A stretch of 11,712 nucleotides of DNA from RGIG5612 sp964579345 (GCA_964579345.1 CAZOHB010000084.1:1-11712), one strand, 5' to 3'. Counted from the stretch's first letter, positions 1 through 7,705 are shown. Numbers and translations are program-made. Notes: generated by a model from the letters alone, not told the origin.

Positions 1-89
1 TCTCAATCATCGCGATTTGGAATGAATTAAGCGACATTCGGCCTTCAAAATGATGAAAAACAATCAATGATTCTCTTATGGAATTGTTT

Positions 90-137
90 ATATCATAAAT
101 TGATATTGATTGCAAGCGTTTTGGAATATATTATAAA
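90..137 (+). promoter_or_regulatory. Candidate promoter and inverted-repeat site of the molybdoenzyme operon
   Basis: A -35-like TTGCAA (110-115) and a -10-like TATAAA (132-137) are separated by 16 bases. Immediately upstream is a perfect inverted repeat, ATATCA (90-95), five bases, TGATAT (101-106), in the place expected for an activator site. A second small palindrome, AATCAATGATT, lies at 62-72. The repeat does not match the FNR or CRP consensus well, so no regulator is named. The rest of 1-200 is AT-rich and shows no gene. Confidence 0.4.
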
Positions 138-212
138 CAGGAAATAAGTTAAAATACGACTCGGGTATTTTGGTAATAAAGACATCAAACACAATTCAAA
201 GTGGGGGAAGAC

Positions 213-2858
213 GTGAAGACAGGAGAATTCTTATTACAAATCAAAGGGCTTGAAAAAGCCTCCGGTGAGAAAACCTTTTTCGTAAAAGGTGAGCCGAAAG
301 TTATCAAAGTTTCAGATGAAGAAAAAATCGTTCCTACTGCCTGCCGCGCCTGCATCGCAAACTGCGGTGTTCTTGCACATGTGAAAAACGGCAGGGTCGT
401 CAGCCTGGAAGGAAATCCGGTTGACCCGATGAGCAAAGGAAAGATGTGCGCAAAGGGACTTTCCGGAATTTCTGCGCTGTATCATCCGAATAGAAATAAA
501 TATCCTCTTATAAGAGTCGGTGCCCGCGGGGGCGGACGGTTCCGCAGAGCGACCTGGGATGAAGCGCTCGGCATGATCGCCGACAAGCTGATGCAGGTTC
601 GGAAAGACTACGGTGCGGAGTATGTCTTTGCGACCACCGGCGGCGGCGGAAACCCGGAGATCTGGTCGATCGCCCGTTTCTGCAATATCTTCGGAACACC
701 GAACTGGTTTGAGCCGGGATGCGCGCAGTGCTATCTGCCGCGTGTACTTGCAGCTGCCATGATGTACGGTGGCTCCGACAACTCGATCGCAGACTCCAAC
801 TGCCTGGAGTTTTATGATGAAGAAAACAACCCGATCAAGACGCTGGTTCTTTGGGGAACGGATCCTTCCTTCTCCTGCCCGTCAAGCGGCGGCCGTATGG
901 TCAATGAACTTCGCGCAAAAGGCGTAAAGACGGTTGTCATCGATCCGCGTTTTACACCGGATGCGGCAAAAGCAAATGTATGGCTTCCGATCCGTCCGGG
1001 TACAGACGTTGCGCTGATGCTGGCATGGATCCGCTATATCCTGACCAATAAACTGTATGACAAAGACTTCGTTACAAAATGGACGAACCTTCCGTATCTG
1101 GTCGATGTTGAATCCAAAGTTATGGTCAGAGCGGAAGAACTGGGCCTTGCCGATACAAAAGCAGATAAAAACGGCGTTGATATCTTCGTAGTCTGGGATG
1201 AAAAGAGCGAATCTGCAAAAGCGCTCCATTATCCGTGGGATGAGGACCTCGAAGTTTCCCTCTTCGGAACGTATGAGATCAACGGCAAAACATATAAGAC
1301 CGGCGGTCAGATGCTCCTGGAAAGAGCAGATGAGTTTACGCTGGAAAAAGCAGCAGAGATCTGTGACCTTGATCCGGCAAAGATCGAGGAAGCAATTCAT
1401 TTATATGCAGACAATTCTCCGAGCGGACTCTGTCTCGGTGTTGCGACCGACCAGACACCGAACTCCGTACAGGCGGCGATGGCTGCGGACATGATGGATA
1501 TGCTCATGGGCAACATGGAAAAACCGGGCGTCCCGATGCAGCGCTTCCGCACGAGCGGCGTGCTGAAAGTTCCGAACTATCCGGTACCGGTTGCAGAAAA
1601 GTGCATCTCCGAAGAGCAGTATAAGAAACGTCTCGGCGGACAGGAATTCAAGGGCCTTTCCATCTGGTATGCGGGTCATCCGGGCAGCGTACTTGAGGCG
1701 ATCCTTACAGGAAAGCCGTACCAGCCGAAAGTCTGGATCGACCGTTCCGGAAACAAACTCGGCGTTCTGGCTGAGGCCGGAAGATGGAAAGAAGCCATCG
1801 ATAAATTAGAGTTTATCGTTCATATGTATATGTATCCGACCTCGTTCTCGACCTATGCGGATGTTCTGCTTCCGACAGAAGAGTGGCTGGAGACCGATAT
1901 GATCGTTGAGACCTGCAATATGCTGGTGGCAAGACAGCAGGTCGTACACCTTTGGGAGACAAAGGATGAGACCGTGATCTGGTCGAACCTGGCTAAGGCA
2001 TGCGCGGAGCGCGGACATGAAATGTGTCAGAAATCGTTCGATCCGGAATTCATGGGTGAGGACCTTGCATACTGGGATTCCATCGAAGAGTTCTTTGATC
2101 AGCTGACTCCGGCGGTCGGAATGACATGGAAAGAAATGAAAGAAAAGGCACCGTTCGAATACCTGCCGCAGGATGAATGGAAGACCTATTACGTATATCT
2201 GCAGGAAGATCCGGAAACCGGAACTCTGAAGGGATTTGACACTCCGTCGAAGAAGCTTGAAATGTACTGCGAGCGCATGATAGAGCTCGGACGGAGCGGA
2301 CAGCCGTTCATGCCGTATCCGATGGCGCCGGCTTCCAAGGACTATGATCCGCTTCCGTATTACTTAGAACCGGTGGAAAGTCCGAGAAGAGACGAATTTA
2401 AAGACGAGTATCCGCTGGTCATGACGAATGGCCGTGTGCCGTTCTTCCATCATGGAACACTTCGAAACGTACCGAGACTGCGCGAGATGTATCCGGCACC
2501 GGAGCTTTGGATCAGTCCGGAGGATGCAGAAAAAGAAGGTATTGAAACGGACAACTGGGTATGGATCGAATCCAAGAGAGGAAAGATCCGTGCGAAGGCG
2601 CTGGTAACGAAGGGCATCAAACCGGGCACCGTCTGCATGGAACGTTTCTGGAATCCGGAGACGATCCACACAGAGACACACGGCTGGCAGGAGATGAACG
2701 TCAACGTTCTTTCCAAATCCACAGCGCCGTATAACGATATCGTTGGAACCCATACCCTACGGGCATATCAGGTCAGGGTAACAAGAGCAGAAGAGGGCCC
2801 GAAGGGTGTATGGACAAGACCGGAAGACTTCAAATCATGGCTTCCGCTTGCGAAGTAA
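213..2858 (+). CDS. Molybdopterin-dependent oxidoreductase, catalytic subunit (DMSO reductase superfamily)
   Basis: This is a large catalytic subunit of about 881 residues that should bind bis-MGD molybdenum (or tungsten) and one 4Fe-4S cluster. Near the N-terminus is Cx2Cx3C (CRACIANC, about residues 44-51) with a fourth Cys at about 79 in GKMCAKG, the family's cluster signature. GCAQCYLPR (Cys 170 and 173) sits where formate dehydrogenase/nitrate reductase relatives carry the metal-binding Cys or Sec, so a Cys ligand is likely. The C-terminal part (from YPLVMTNGR) is the dinucleotide-binding domain. No twin-arginine or Sec signal is visible, so the enzyme should be cytoplasmic. Start: an upstream in-frame GTG at 201 has no ribosome binding site, whereas GTG at 213 follows GGGGGA at 203-208, so 213 is chosen. 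It is followed after 25 bases by its ferredoxin subunit. Substrate unknown; the acetylene hydratase/transhydroxylase/catechol dehydroxylase and thiosulfate reductase groups are all possible relatives. Confidence 0.9.
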   Translation: MKTGEFLLQIKGLEKASGEKTFFVKGEPKVIKVSDEEKIVPTACRACIANCGVLAHVKNGRVVSLEGNPVDPMSKGKMCAKGLSGISALYHPNRNKYPLIRVGARGGGRFRRATWDEALGMIADKLMQVRKDYGAEYVFATTGGGGNPEIWSIARFCNIFGTPNWFEPGCAQCYLPRVLAAAMMYGGSDNSIADSNCLEFYDEENNPIKTLVLWGTDPSFSCPSSGGRMVNELRAKGVKTVVIDPRFTPDAAKANVWLPIRPGTDVALMLAWIRYILTNKLYDKDFVTKWTNLPYLVDVESKVMVRAEELGLADTKADKNGVDIFVVWDEKSESAKALHYPWDEDLEVSLFGTYEINGKTYKTGGQMLLERADEFTLEKAAEICDLDPAKIEEAIHLYADNSPSGLCLGVATDQTPNSVQAAMAADMMDMLMGNMEKPGVPMQRFRTSGVLKVPNYPVPVAEKCISEEQYKKRLGGQEFKGLSIWYAGHPGSVLEAILTGKPYQPKVWIDRSGNKLGVLAEAGRWKEAIDKLEFIVHMYMYPTSFSTYADVLLPTEEWLETDMIVETCNMLVARQQVVHLWETKDETVIWSNLAKACAERGHEMCQKSFDPEFMGEDLAYWDSIEEFFDQLTPAVGMTWKEMKEKAPFEYLPQDEWKTYYVYLQEDPETGTLKGFDTPSKKLEMYCERMIELGRSGQPFMPYPMAPASKDYDPLPYYLEPVESPRRDEFKDEYPLVMTNGRVPFFHHGTLRNVPRLREMYPAPELWISPEDAEKEGIETDNWVWIESKRGKIRAKALVTKGIKPGTVCMERFWNPETIHTETHGWQEMNVNVLSKSTAPYNDIVGTHTLRAYQVRVTRAEEGPKGVWTRPEDFKSWLPLAK

Positions 2859-2883
2859 GAGACGGAAGTAGGAGGACTGGATT

Positions 2884-3510
2884 ATGAGCCAATTAGCAAT
2901 GGTTGTTGAAGTAGACAGATGTATCGGCTGCAAAGGCGGCTGCCAGATCGCGTGCAAGACCGAGCATAATATTTCGCTTGGAAGATCAAGAAGCACGCTC
3001 TATACGATGGGGCCGACCGGTACATTCCCGAACCTGGAAATGTATTATCTTCCGGTGATGTGCCAGCAGTGTAAGGATCCGGCGTGTGTAAAGGTTTGCC
3101 CGACAGGCGCCTGCATGAAGATGGATGATGACGGCGTTGTCCTGATCGACTCTGATGTCTGCATCGGATGCCGTGCGTGCATCAATGCATGTCCGTTCCA
3201 CTGCAACAGCTTTAATAATGAAATGAGAGTTTCGGATAAATGTACGCTCTGCTTTGAACGCAGGGAAGAAGGTCTTCAGCCGGCGTGCGTACGCAACTGT
3301 GCCGGCGGCGCGCTTCACTTCGGAGATATTGATGATCCGGAAAGCGAAGTATCGAAGCTTCTCGCAGCAAACGAAGGACATGTATATACGCTTCCGGATA
3401 AGAGCGGATGCCATCCGTCCGGACGTTTTATCTTAAAGAATGCGAAGTGGATCGATATGATGCCGTACGCATTTGAAAAAGCATTAAAGGAGGGTACATT
3501 AGATGAGTAA
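2884..3510 (+). CDS. 4Fe-4S ferredoxin-type electron-transfer subunit (DmsB/NrfC/PhsB-like)
   Basis: A 208-residue protein with sixteen Cys in four groups, enough for four 4Fe-4S clusters: CIGCKGGCQIAC (13-24), CQQCKDPACVKVC, CIGCRACINACPFHC, and CTLC...CVRNC. This is the normal electron-wire partner of molybdopterin catalytic subunits. The first group is spaced Cx2Cx3Cx3C, one residue longer than the common Cx2Cx2Cx3C. There is no signal peptide or membrane segment, which agrees with a soluble complex. AGGAGG at 2870-2875 gives a strong ribosome binding site. Its end overlaps the start of the chaperone gene by 8 bases, so the two are translationally linked. It most likely carries electrons from the AsrA/AsrB-like modules downstream to the molybdenum subunit; that route is inference. 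Confidence 0.93.
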   Translation: MSQLAMVVEVDRCIGCKGGCQIACKTEHNISLGRSRSTLYTMGPTGTFPNLEMYYLPVMCQQCKDPACVKVCPTGACMKMDDDGVVLIDSDVCIGCRACINACPFHCNSFNNEMRVSDKCTLCFERREEGLQPACVRNCAGGALHFGDIDDPESEVSKLLAANEGHVYTLPDKSGCHPSGRFILKNAKWIDMMPYAFEKALKEGTLDE

Positions 3511-4186
3511 GAACCTGAATGAACTGAAATACCGTGAGCTGATGTACCGTTTCCTGGCAAGTGTATTTATCGAAGAGGTAAATCAGGAAATGCTGGATGC
3601 GATGCTTGAAATGGAGTTTCCGCAGATTGACGAACCGGAAATCAACTGGGAACAGGATCTGAAGGCAGGATATGAAATGCTTGCTGGCGTGATCGAAAGT
3701 TTCCGCGGAAAAAGCAAAGAAGAGCAGGCGGAGATGCTTGAAGACCTTGCTGCAGATTATGCAAAGACCTTCCTCGCAGCAGGCGACGCCGCAGGAAAAG
3801 CTGCATTCCCTTATGAATCCGTATACACGGGAACCGACAGCCAGTTCGGCGGCAGCGTTCAGATGAATCTGAATGCAGAGTATGCAGCGAGAGGATTTTC
3901 CATGAGAGAGGATATGTTCAAGATCATGGAAGACCACATTGGTCTGGAGCTGAACTATATGGCAGAGCTGCTGAAAGAAGAGGCAGAACAGCTGGCAGCC
4001 GGCGAGGAGAAAAAAGCTGACAAACTGTCAAAAGATATGAAAAAGTTTTTCCGCCGCCATATCAGCAACTGGGTATTGCTCTTTGCAAATGATATATACA
4101 AATATACCGATCGCGATTTCTACAAGGCAATTGCAAGAATTACGATTGGTTTCATGGAATTAGAACAGAAAACGATTTTAGGATAG
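3503..4186 (+). CDS. TorD/DmsD-family molybdoenzyme assembly chaperone
   Basis: A 227-residue, mostly helical protein matching the TorD-like chaperones (NarJ/DmsD/TorD superfamily) that hold the apo-molybdoenzyme during cofactor insertion. Family-like stretches are LAADYAKTFL followed by FPYESVY (about residues 74-108), and MEDHIGLELNYMAELL (about 145-160), which resembles the conserved E-x-D-H-hydrophobic-E-x-x-Y/F-M helix. The C-terminal part FFRRHISNWVLLFANDI is also typical. Since the partner enzyme has no Tat signal, its role is probably cofactor insertion rather than export proofreading. The ribosome binding site AGGAGGG (3488-3494) lies inside the end of the ferredoxin gene, and the genes overlap by 8 bases. 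It ends 9 bases before the AsrA-like gene. Confidence 0.85.
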   Translation: MSKNLNELKYRELMYRFLASVFIEEVNQEMLDAMLEMEFPQIDEPEINWEQDLKAGYEMLAGVIESFRGKSKEEQAEMLEDLAADYAKTFLAAGDAAGKAAFPYESVYTGTDSQFGGSVQMNLNAEYAARGFSMREDMFKIMEDHIGLELNYMAELLKEEAEQLAAGEEKKADKLSKDMKKFFRRHISNWVLLFANDIYKYTDRDFYKAIARITIGFMELEQKTILG

Positions 4187-4195
4187 AGGCACGAT

Positions 4196-5230
4196 ATGGG
4201 ATATAAAACAGACAGACTCTCCATGGACGAGATCCTGGCACAGCTCTCGGAAGACTATGTCATTTATGCTCCGAAATGGGATAAATTTAAAAAGAATGTG
4301 CGGTTTGGACCGATCAAATCCGTTTCTGAAATCGTACTGGACCGTCAGACGGACTTTTCGGTAAAAGAAACGTTTTATCCGATCTCACAGATCATGGTCT
4401 ACTTCAAGACGGATGATATCGAAGAGGAAGAGCTGAAAGAAAAGCGCGACATTCTGATCTTTGCGCGTCCTTGCGATATTAACGGAATCCGCAGACTGGA
4501 TAAGATCTTTTATGATAACGGTCTCCCGGATTATTACTATGCGCGGATGCGTGAAAAAGTGAAACTGGTGCTTCTGGAATGCACGGAAGGGTTTGAAAAC
4601 TGCTTCTGCGTTTCCATGAACAGCAACCTTGTAAACGAAGAAGATTATGTTATGGCAGTCCGTTTTGATACGGACGAGGAAGGCGATATCGAAGATATCT
4701 ACGTCAAAGTTGTGGATGAGCAGTTTGAGGATCTCTTCGAAGATGAGGAAGAGGAAGAGTTCGAGCCGGAGTTTGTAAAGGAAAACAAAAAGGTGATGAA
4801 CATTCCGGATATCAGCCGCGCAAACCTCAAGGCGATCAGTGATCTTCCGTACTGGCAGCAGTTTGATGAAAGATGCATCGGCTGCGGCGGATGCAATACC
4901 GTGTGCGGAACCTGCAGCTGCTTTGATACTTCCGACATCATCTACGAAGAAGGCAAGCCGGACGGTGAGCGCAGAAGAATCTGGTCTTCCTGCATGATCC
5001 CGACCTTTACGGAAACCGCAGGCGGCGCACGCTCGAGAAAAACGCAGGGTGCGAATATGCGTTTTAAGGTATTCCACAAATTCTATGATTTCAAGGCTCG
5101 CTTTGGCGAAGAGAATATGTGCATCGGATGCGGAAGATGCGATATGCGCTGCCCGCAGGATATTTCCTTCTTTGATACGGTCAATGACCTGAACGCGGAA
5201 ATTGAAACATTGAAGAAGGCGGAAGAATAA
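4196..5230 (+). CDS. AsrA-like 4Fe-4S electron-transfer protein (anaerobic sulfite reductase subunit A family)
   Basis: A 344-residue protein of the AsrA/hydrogenase-beta-like family, which passes electrons from an FAD/NAD(P)H protein to a catalytic partner. The N-terminal region includes the family-like ARPCDINGIRRLD (90-102) and a Cys-containing CTEGFENCFC (129-138). The C-terminal half has two cluster motifs, CIGCGGCNTVC (227-237, with further Cys at 240 and 242) and CIGCGRCDMRCP (309-320). In Salmonella-type operons AsrA works with AsrB and the sirohaem subunit AsrC; no AsrC is seen here. A strongly acidic stretch (about 175-191, with EDEEEEEFEPE) lies between the N-terminal domain and the clusters. 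AGAGG at 4185-4189 is the likely ribosome binding site. It may pass electrons from AsrB-like proteins to the operon's ferredoxin subunit (inference). Confidence 0.88.
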   Translation: MGYKTDRLSMDEILAQLSEDYVIYAPKWDKFKKNVRFGPIKSVSEIVLDRQTDFSVKETFYPISQIMVYFKTDDIEEEELKEKRDILIFARPCDINGIRRLDKIFYDNGLPDYYYARMREKVKLVLLECTEGFENCFCVSMNSNLVNEEDYVMAVRFDTDEEGDIEDIYVKVVDEQFEDLFEDEEEEEFEPEFVKENKKVMNIPDISRANLKAISDLPYWQQFDERCIGCGGCNTVCGTCSCFDTSDIIYEEGKPDGERRRIWSSCMIPTFTETAGGARSRKTQGANMRFKVFHKFYDFKARFGEENMCIGCGRCDMRCPQDISFFDTVNDLNAEIETLKKAEE

Positions 5231-5239
5231 AGATCAATC

Positions 5240-6061
5240 ATGTGGACAAAAGAAGTAAGCGAAAAGATTGATAATATCATGAAACCGGAGCCGCATCGTG
5301 TCCTGCAGATCGTGCGGCAGACAACCGCGGAGTATACGTTCCGCGTGGAGTATCCGGGTGAGAGCAAAAACGGACAGTTTTTCATGCTTTCCATCCCGCG
5401 GGTCGGCGAGGCGCCGATCTCCATCAGTGGAAAAGGCGACGGCTATGTGGAGTTTACGATCCGAAAAGTCGGCCGTTTAACGGAAGGCGTGTTCGGACTC
5501 GAAGAAGGCTCAGTGCTTTTCATGAGAGGACCTTACGGGACGAGCTGGCCGGTGGAAAAATTAGAGGGAAAGAATCTGATCGCCGTAACAAGCGGAACAG
5601 GTCTTGCACCGATCCGGACAACGCTGATGCATTTCGCGGAGCATCCGGAAATCCGAAAAGAGGTTTATCTGGTCGCCGGATTCAAGGACCGGAACTCGAC
5701 GCTGTTTGATGAAGATCGGGAGATGTTTAACGAATGTTTCCATACGGTTTATCCGCTGAGCCGGGAGAAAGAAAAGCTTCCGGGATATGAATGCGGAAGG
5801 GTGACAGCGTTTTTAGACGACATTCCGTTCGAAAAGCTGGATGACTGCAATTTTATTATCACAGGAGCGCCTGCCGTGATCGCATCGGTTACGGAACATT
5901 TCCTGGGAAGAGGAGCAAAGCCGGAGCAGATCTGGGTCTCCTTTGAGAGAAAGATGCAGTGCGCGGTCGGAAAGTGCGGACATTGCAAGATCAACGAGGT
6001 TTATGTCTGCCTGGAAGGTCCGGTGTTTAATTACACCAAAGCAAAAGAGATGTTTGATTAA
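5240..6061 (+). CDS. AsrB-like FAD/NAD(P)H and 2Fe-2S oxidoreductase, copy 1
   Basis: A 273-residue ferredoxin-NADP reductase-type protein close in length to AsrB and related to PyrK/NfnA. It has an FAD-domain stretch GEAPISISG (56-64), a nucleotide-binding loop TSGTGLAP (117-124), and a C-terminal 2Fe-2S motif with Cys 241, 246, 249 and 257 (CAVGKCGHC then C). It should take electrons from a pyridine nucleotide and pass them to AsrA. Where this family usually has GPPxM before the cluster domain, this copy reads ITGAPAVI (about 207-214), so its nucleotide pocket differs from that of copy 2. The ribosome binding site is weak (GGCGGAAG near 5219-5226, inside the end of the previous gene). It is followed 14 bases later by a clear paralogue. 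Confidence 0.88.
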   Translation: MWTKEVSEKIDNIMKPEPHRVLQIVRQTTAEYTFRVEYPGESKNGQFFMLSIPRVGEAPISISGKGDGYVEFTIRKVGRLTEGVFGLEEGSVLFMRGPYGTSWPVEKLEGKNLIAVTSGTGLAPIRTTLMHFAEHPEIRKEVYLVAGFKDRNSTLFDEDREMFNECFHTVYPLSREKEKLPGYECGRVTAFLDDIPFEKLDDCNFIITGAPAVIASVTEHFLGRGAKPEQIWVSFERKMQCAVGKCGHCKINEVYVCLEGPVFNYTKAKEMFD

Positions 6062-6075
6062 GAGGACTGATATAT

Positions 6076-6912
6076 ATGACCTGGACAAGAGAAGTAAGTG
6101 AAAAAATCGATAATATCATGCGGCCGGAACCGCATAAGATCCTAAGCGTTACACACGAGACGCAGGCGGAGTTTACGTTCCGCGTTGCGTTTGATAAGCC
6201 GACGCATAATGGTCAGTTCTGTATGCTGTCGATCCCGAAGGTCGGAGAAGCGCCGATCTCTATTTCCGGAAAAGGCGATGGTTATGTGGAGTTTACGATC
6301 CGTAAAGTCGGCCGTTTAACACAGGGCGTGTTTGATCTTCATGAAGGAGGAACGCTGTTCCTTCGCGGACCATACGGACACTGGTGGCCGGTCGAAGAAG
6401 AGTTTGCCGGTCCGGATAAGAATCTTCTGATCATCAGCGGCGGTACCGGACTTGCTCCAGTCCGGACAACGCTTAACTATTTCTACAACAATCCGGATCA
6501 GATCAATTCCCTGTATCTGATCTCCGGTTTTAAAGATGTCAGCGGCGCGCTCTTTAACGAAGAACGCGAGAAGTGGTCTAAGGCGGAGAAGTTCCATACG
6601 ATCTACACGCTGGATAATTCCGAGGCACCGGGATTTGAGACGGGCATGGTAACCGTACATATCGACAAGGTCCCGTTTGACAGTTTCGGAGATAATTATA
6701 ATGTTGCCATTGTCGGACCGCCTCCGATGATGCACTTTTCCGCACTCGGCTGCATGAAGCTTGGTGTGCCGGAAGATAAAATATGGGTCTCCTTTGAGCG
6801 GAAGATGCAGTGCGCAGTTGGAAAGTGCGGCCACTGCAAGATCAATGAGACCTATGTCTGCCTGGAGGGACCGGTTTTGCATTATCCGAAGGCAAGACGG
6901 TTATTTGACTAA
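6076..6912 (+). CDS. AsrB-like FAD/NAD(P)H and 2Fe-2S oxidoreductase, copy 2
   Basis: A 278-residue paralogue of the preceding gene. The opening WT(K/R)EVSEKIDNIM, the FAD-domain stretch from GEAPISISG through KVGRLT, and the C-terminal 2Fe-2S region (Cys 246, 251, 254, 262) are almost identical between the two. The middle nucleotide-binding domain has diverged. This copy keeps the usual SGGTGLAP (121-128) and GPPPMM (214-219), so it looks like the canonical pyridine nucleotide-binding member. The ribosome binding site is AGAGGA (6061-6066), 9 bases before ATG. It is the last gene of the operon; a long hairpin follows at 6941. The tandem arrangement points to a duplication, with either different nucleotide preference or different redox partners for the two copies. 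Confidence 0.88.
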   Translation: MTWTREVSEKIDNIMRPEPHKILSVTHETQAEFTFRVAFDKPTHNGQFCMLSIPKVGEAPISISGKGDGYVEFTIRKVGRLTQGVFDLHEGGTLFLRGPYGHWWPVEEEFAGPDKNLLIISGGTGLAPVRTTLNYFYNNPDQINSLYLISGFKDVSGALFNEEREKWSKAEKFHTIYTLDNSEAPGFETGMVTVHIDKVPFDSFGDNYNVAIVGPPPMMHFSALGCMKLGVPEDKIWVSFERKMQCAVGKCGHCKINETYVCLEGPVLHYPKARRLFD

Positions 6913-6940
6913 GGAAAACGGACATATCTATAGAGGGGGA

Positions 6941-6976
6941 GAAGAAGGACAGCCGATTTTAGTGCTGTTCTTCTTC
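6941..6976 (+). terminator. Hairpin terminator after the molybdoenzyme operon
   Basis: A 13-bp stem, GAAGAAGGACAGC (6941-6953) with GCTGTTCTTCTTC (6964-6976), pairs completely if one G-U pair is allowed and encloses a 10-base loop. The 3' arm is U-rich, but there is no uninterrupted U run after the stem, so termination strength is uncertain. Its place 28 bases after the last operon gene supports the call. Confidence 0.55.
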
Positions 6977-7050
6977 CATTTAGCGGACTTTTCTTCTGCG
7001 GGCAGCGGAAGTATGTTATGATAGTCCGGCAAAGGAAAGGAATTCAAATC

Positions 7051-7632
7051 ATGAAAAAAGAAAAAACAGGAAGAGACTACTGGCGCGGCGGAAATATGCT
7101 GTATCCGGTTCCGGCCGTTATGGTCAGCTGCGGCAGAAAAAAAGAGAAGCCGAATATCATTACCGTTGCCTGGGCGGGAACCGTCTGTTCTGATCCGGCG
7201 ATGCTTTCAATCTCCGTGAGAAAGGAGCGATATTCGCACCGGATCATCAAAGAGACCGGCGAATTTGTCGTAAACCTGGTGACTGCAGATCTGGTAAAAG
7301 CCGCGGATTACTGTGGCGTAAAGAGCGGAAGGGAGATCGACAAGTTTAAAGAGTGCGGTCTGACGCCGGTTGCTTCGAAAACAGTTGCTGCACCATCGAT
7401 CGCGGAAAGCCCGCTTTCATTAGAGTGTAAAGTGAAACAGGTGATCGAACTGGGAAGTCATGATATGTTTCTGGCAGAGATCACGACAGTTTCCGTGGAT
7501 GAGCGGTTTATGGATGAAAAGGGAAAGTTCCATTTAAACAACACGAAACTCTGCGCATATTCCCACGGAGAATATTTTGAACTTGGGAAAAAGATCGGCA
7601 AATTCGGCTATAGCGTGCGGAAGAAAAAATAA
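7051..7632 (+). CDS. Flavin reductase-like/flavoredoxin-family FMN-binding protein
   Basis: A 193-residue protein of the flavin reductase-like split-barrel family, which binds FMN and acts as a small redox protein or NAD(P)H:flavin reductase. Family-like features are YPVPAVMVSCG near the N-terminus, then NIITVAWAGTVCSDPAMLSISVRKERYSHRIIKETGEFVVNLVT, the usual core of the FMN-binding barrel (quoted in parts: NIITVAWAGTVCSDP; RKERYSHRII; EFVVNLVT). Start: an in-frame ATG at 7018 has no ribosome binding site, while ATG at 7051 follows AAAGGAAAGGA (7031-7041). A hairpin separates it from the molybdoenzyme operon, so it is probably a separate unit; a possible -10 (TATGAT, 7017-7022) lies just upstream but no good -35 goes with it. 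Physiological partner unknown. Confidence 0.85.
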   Translation: MKKEKTGRDYWRGGNMLYPVPAVMVSCGRKKEKPNIITVAWAGTVCSDPAMLSISVRKERYSHRIIKETGEFVVNLVTADLVKAADYCGVKSGREIDKFKECGLTPVASKTVAAPSIAESPLSLECKVKQVIELGSHDMFLAEITTVSVDERFMDEKGKFHLNNTKLCAYSHGEYFELGKKIGKFGYSVRKKK

Positions 7633-7676
7633 AAAAGAAGAGTGCTTTCTGAAATTCGAAAGACCGAAAAAAATAA

Positions 7677-7705
7677 TTGAAATGAGAGCATCGCAAGGGT
7701 AAAAT
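7677..7705 (+). promoter_or_regulatory. Promoter of the GMP synthase gene
   Basis: TTGAAA (7677-7682) and TAAAAT (7700-7705) with exactly 17 bases between them form a good sigma-A type promoter. Transcription would start near 7712 and leave a leader of about 80 bases before the ATG at 7792. I see no purine riboswitch core in that leader. Confidence 0.7.

Noticed and set aside
720..731. Selenocysteine at the molybdenum-ligand position
   Set aside because: Both candidate codons are TGC (Cys); there is no in-frame TGA in the gene.
882..1400. Minus-strand open frame inside the molybdoenzyme gene
   Set aside because: Composition is rich in Cys, Phe and Arg as expected from reading a coding strand backwards; no motifs.
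4385..5077. Long minus-strand open frame (about 230 codons) opposite the AsrA-like gene
   Set aside because: It lies wholly inside a well-supported iron-sulfur protein gene, shows no family motif and no ribosome binding site; it is an antisense shadow.
4196..6912. A complete anaerobic sulfite reductase (asrABC) operon
   Set aside because: No sirohaem-binding AsrC subunit follows; the next gene after the second AsrB-like copy is a flavin reductase-like gene behind a hairpin.
7633..7676. Terminator after the flavin reductase gene (CTTTC/GAAAG hairpin)
   Set aside because: Only a 5-bp stem, followed by A-rich rather than T-rich sequence; too weak to call.
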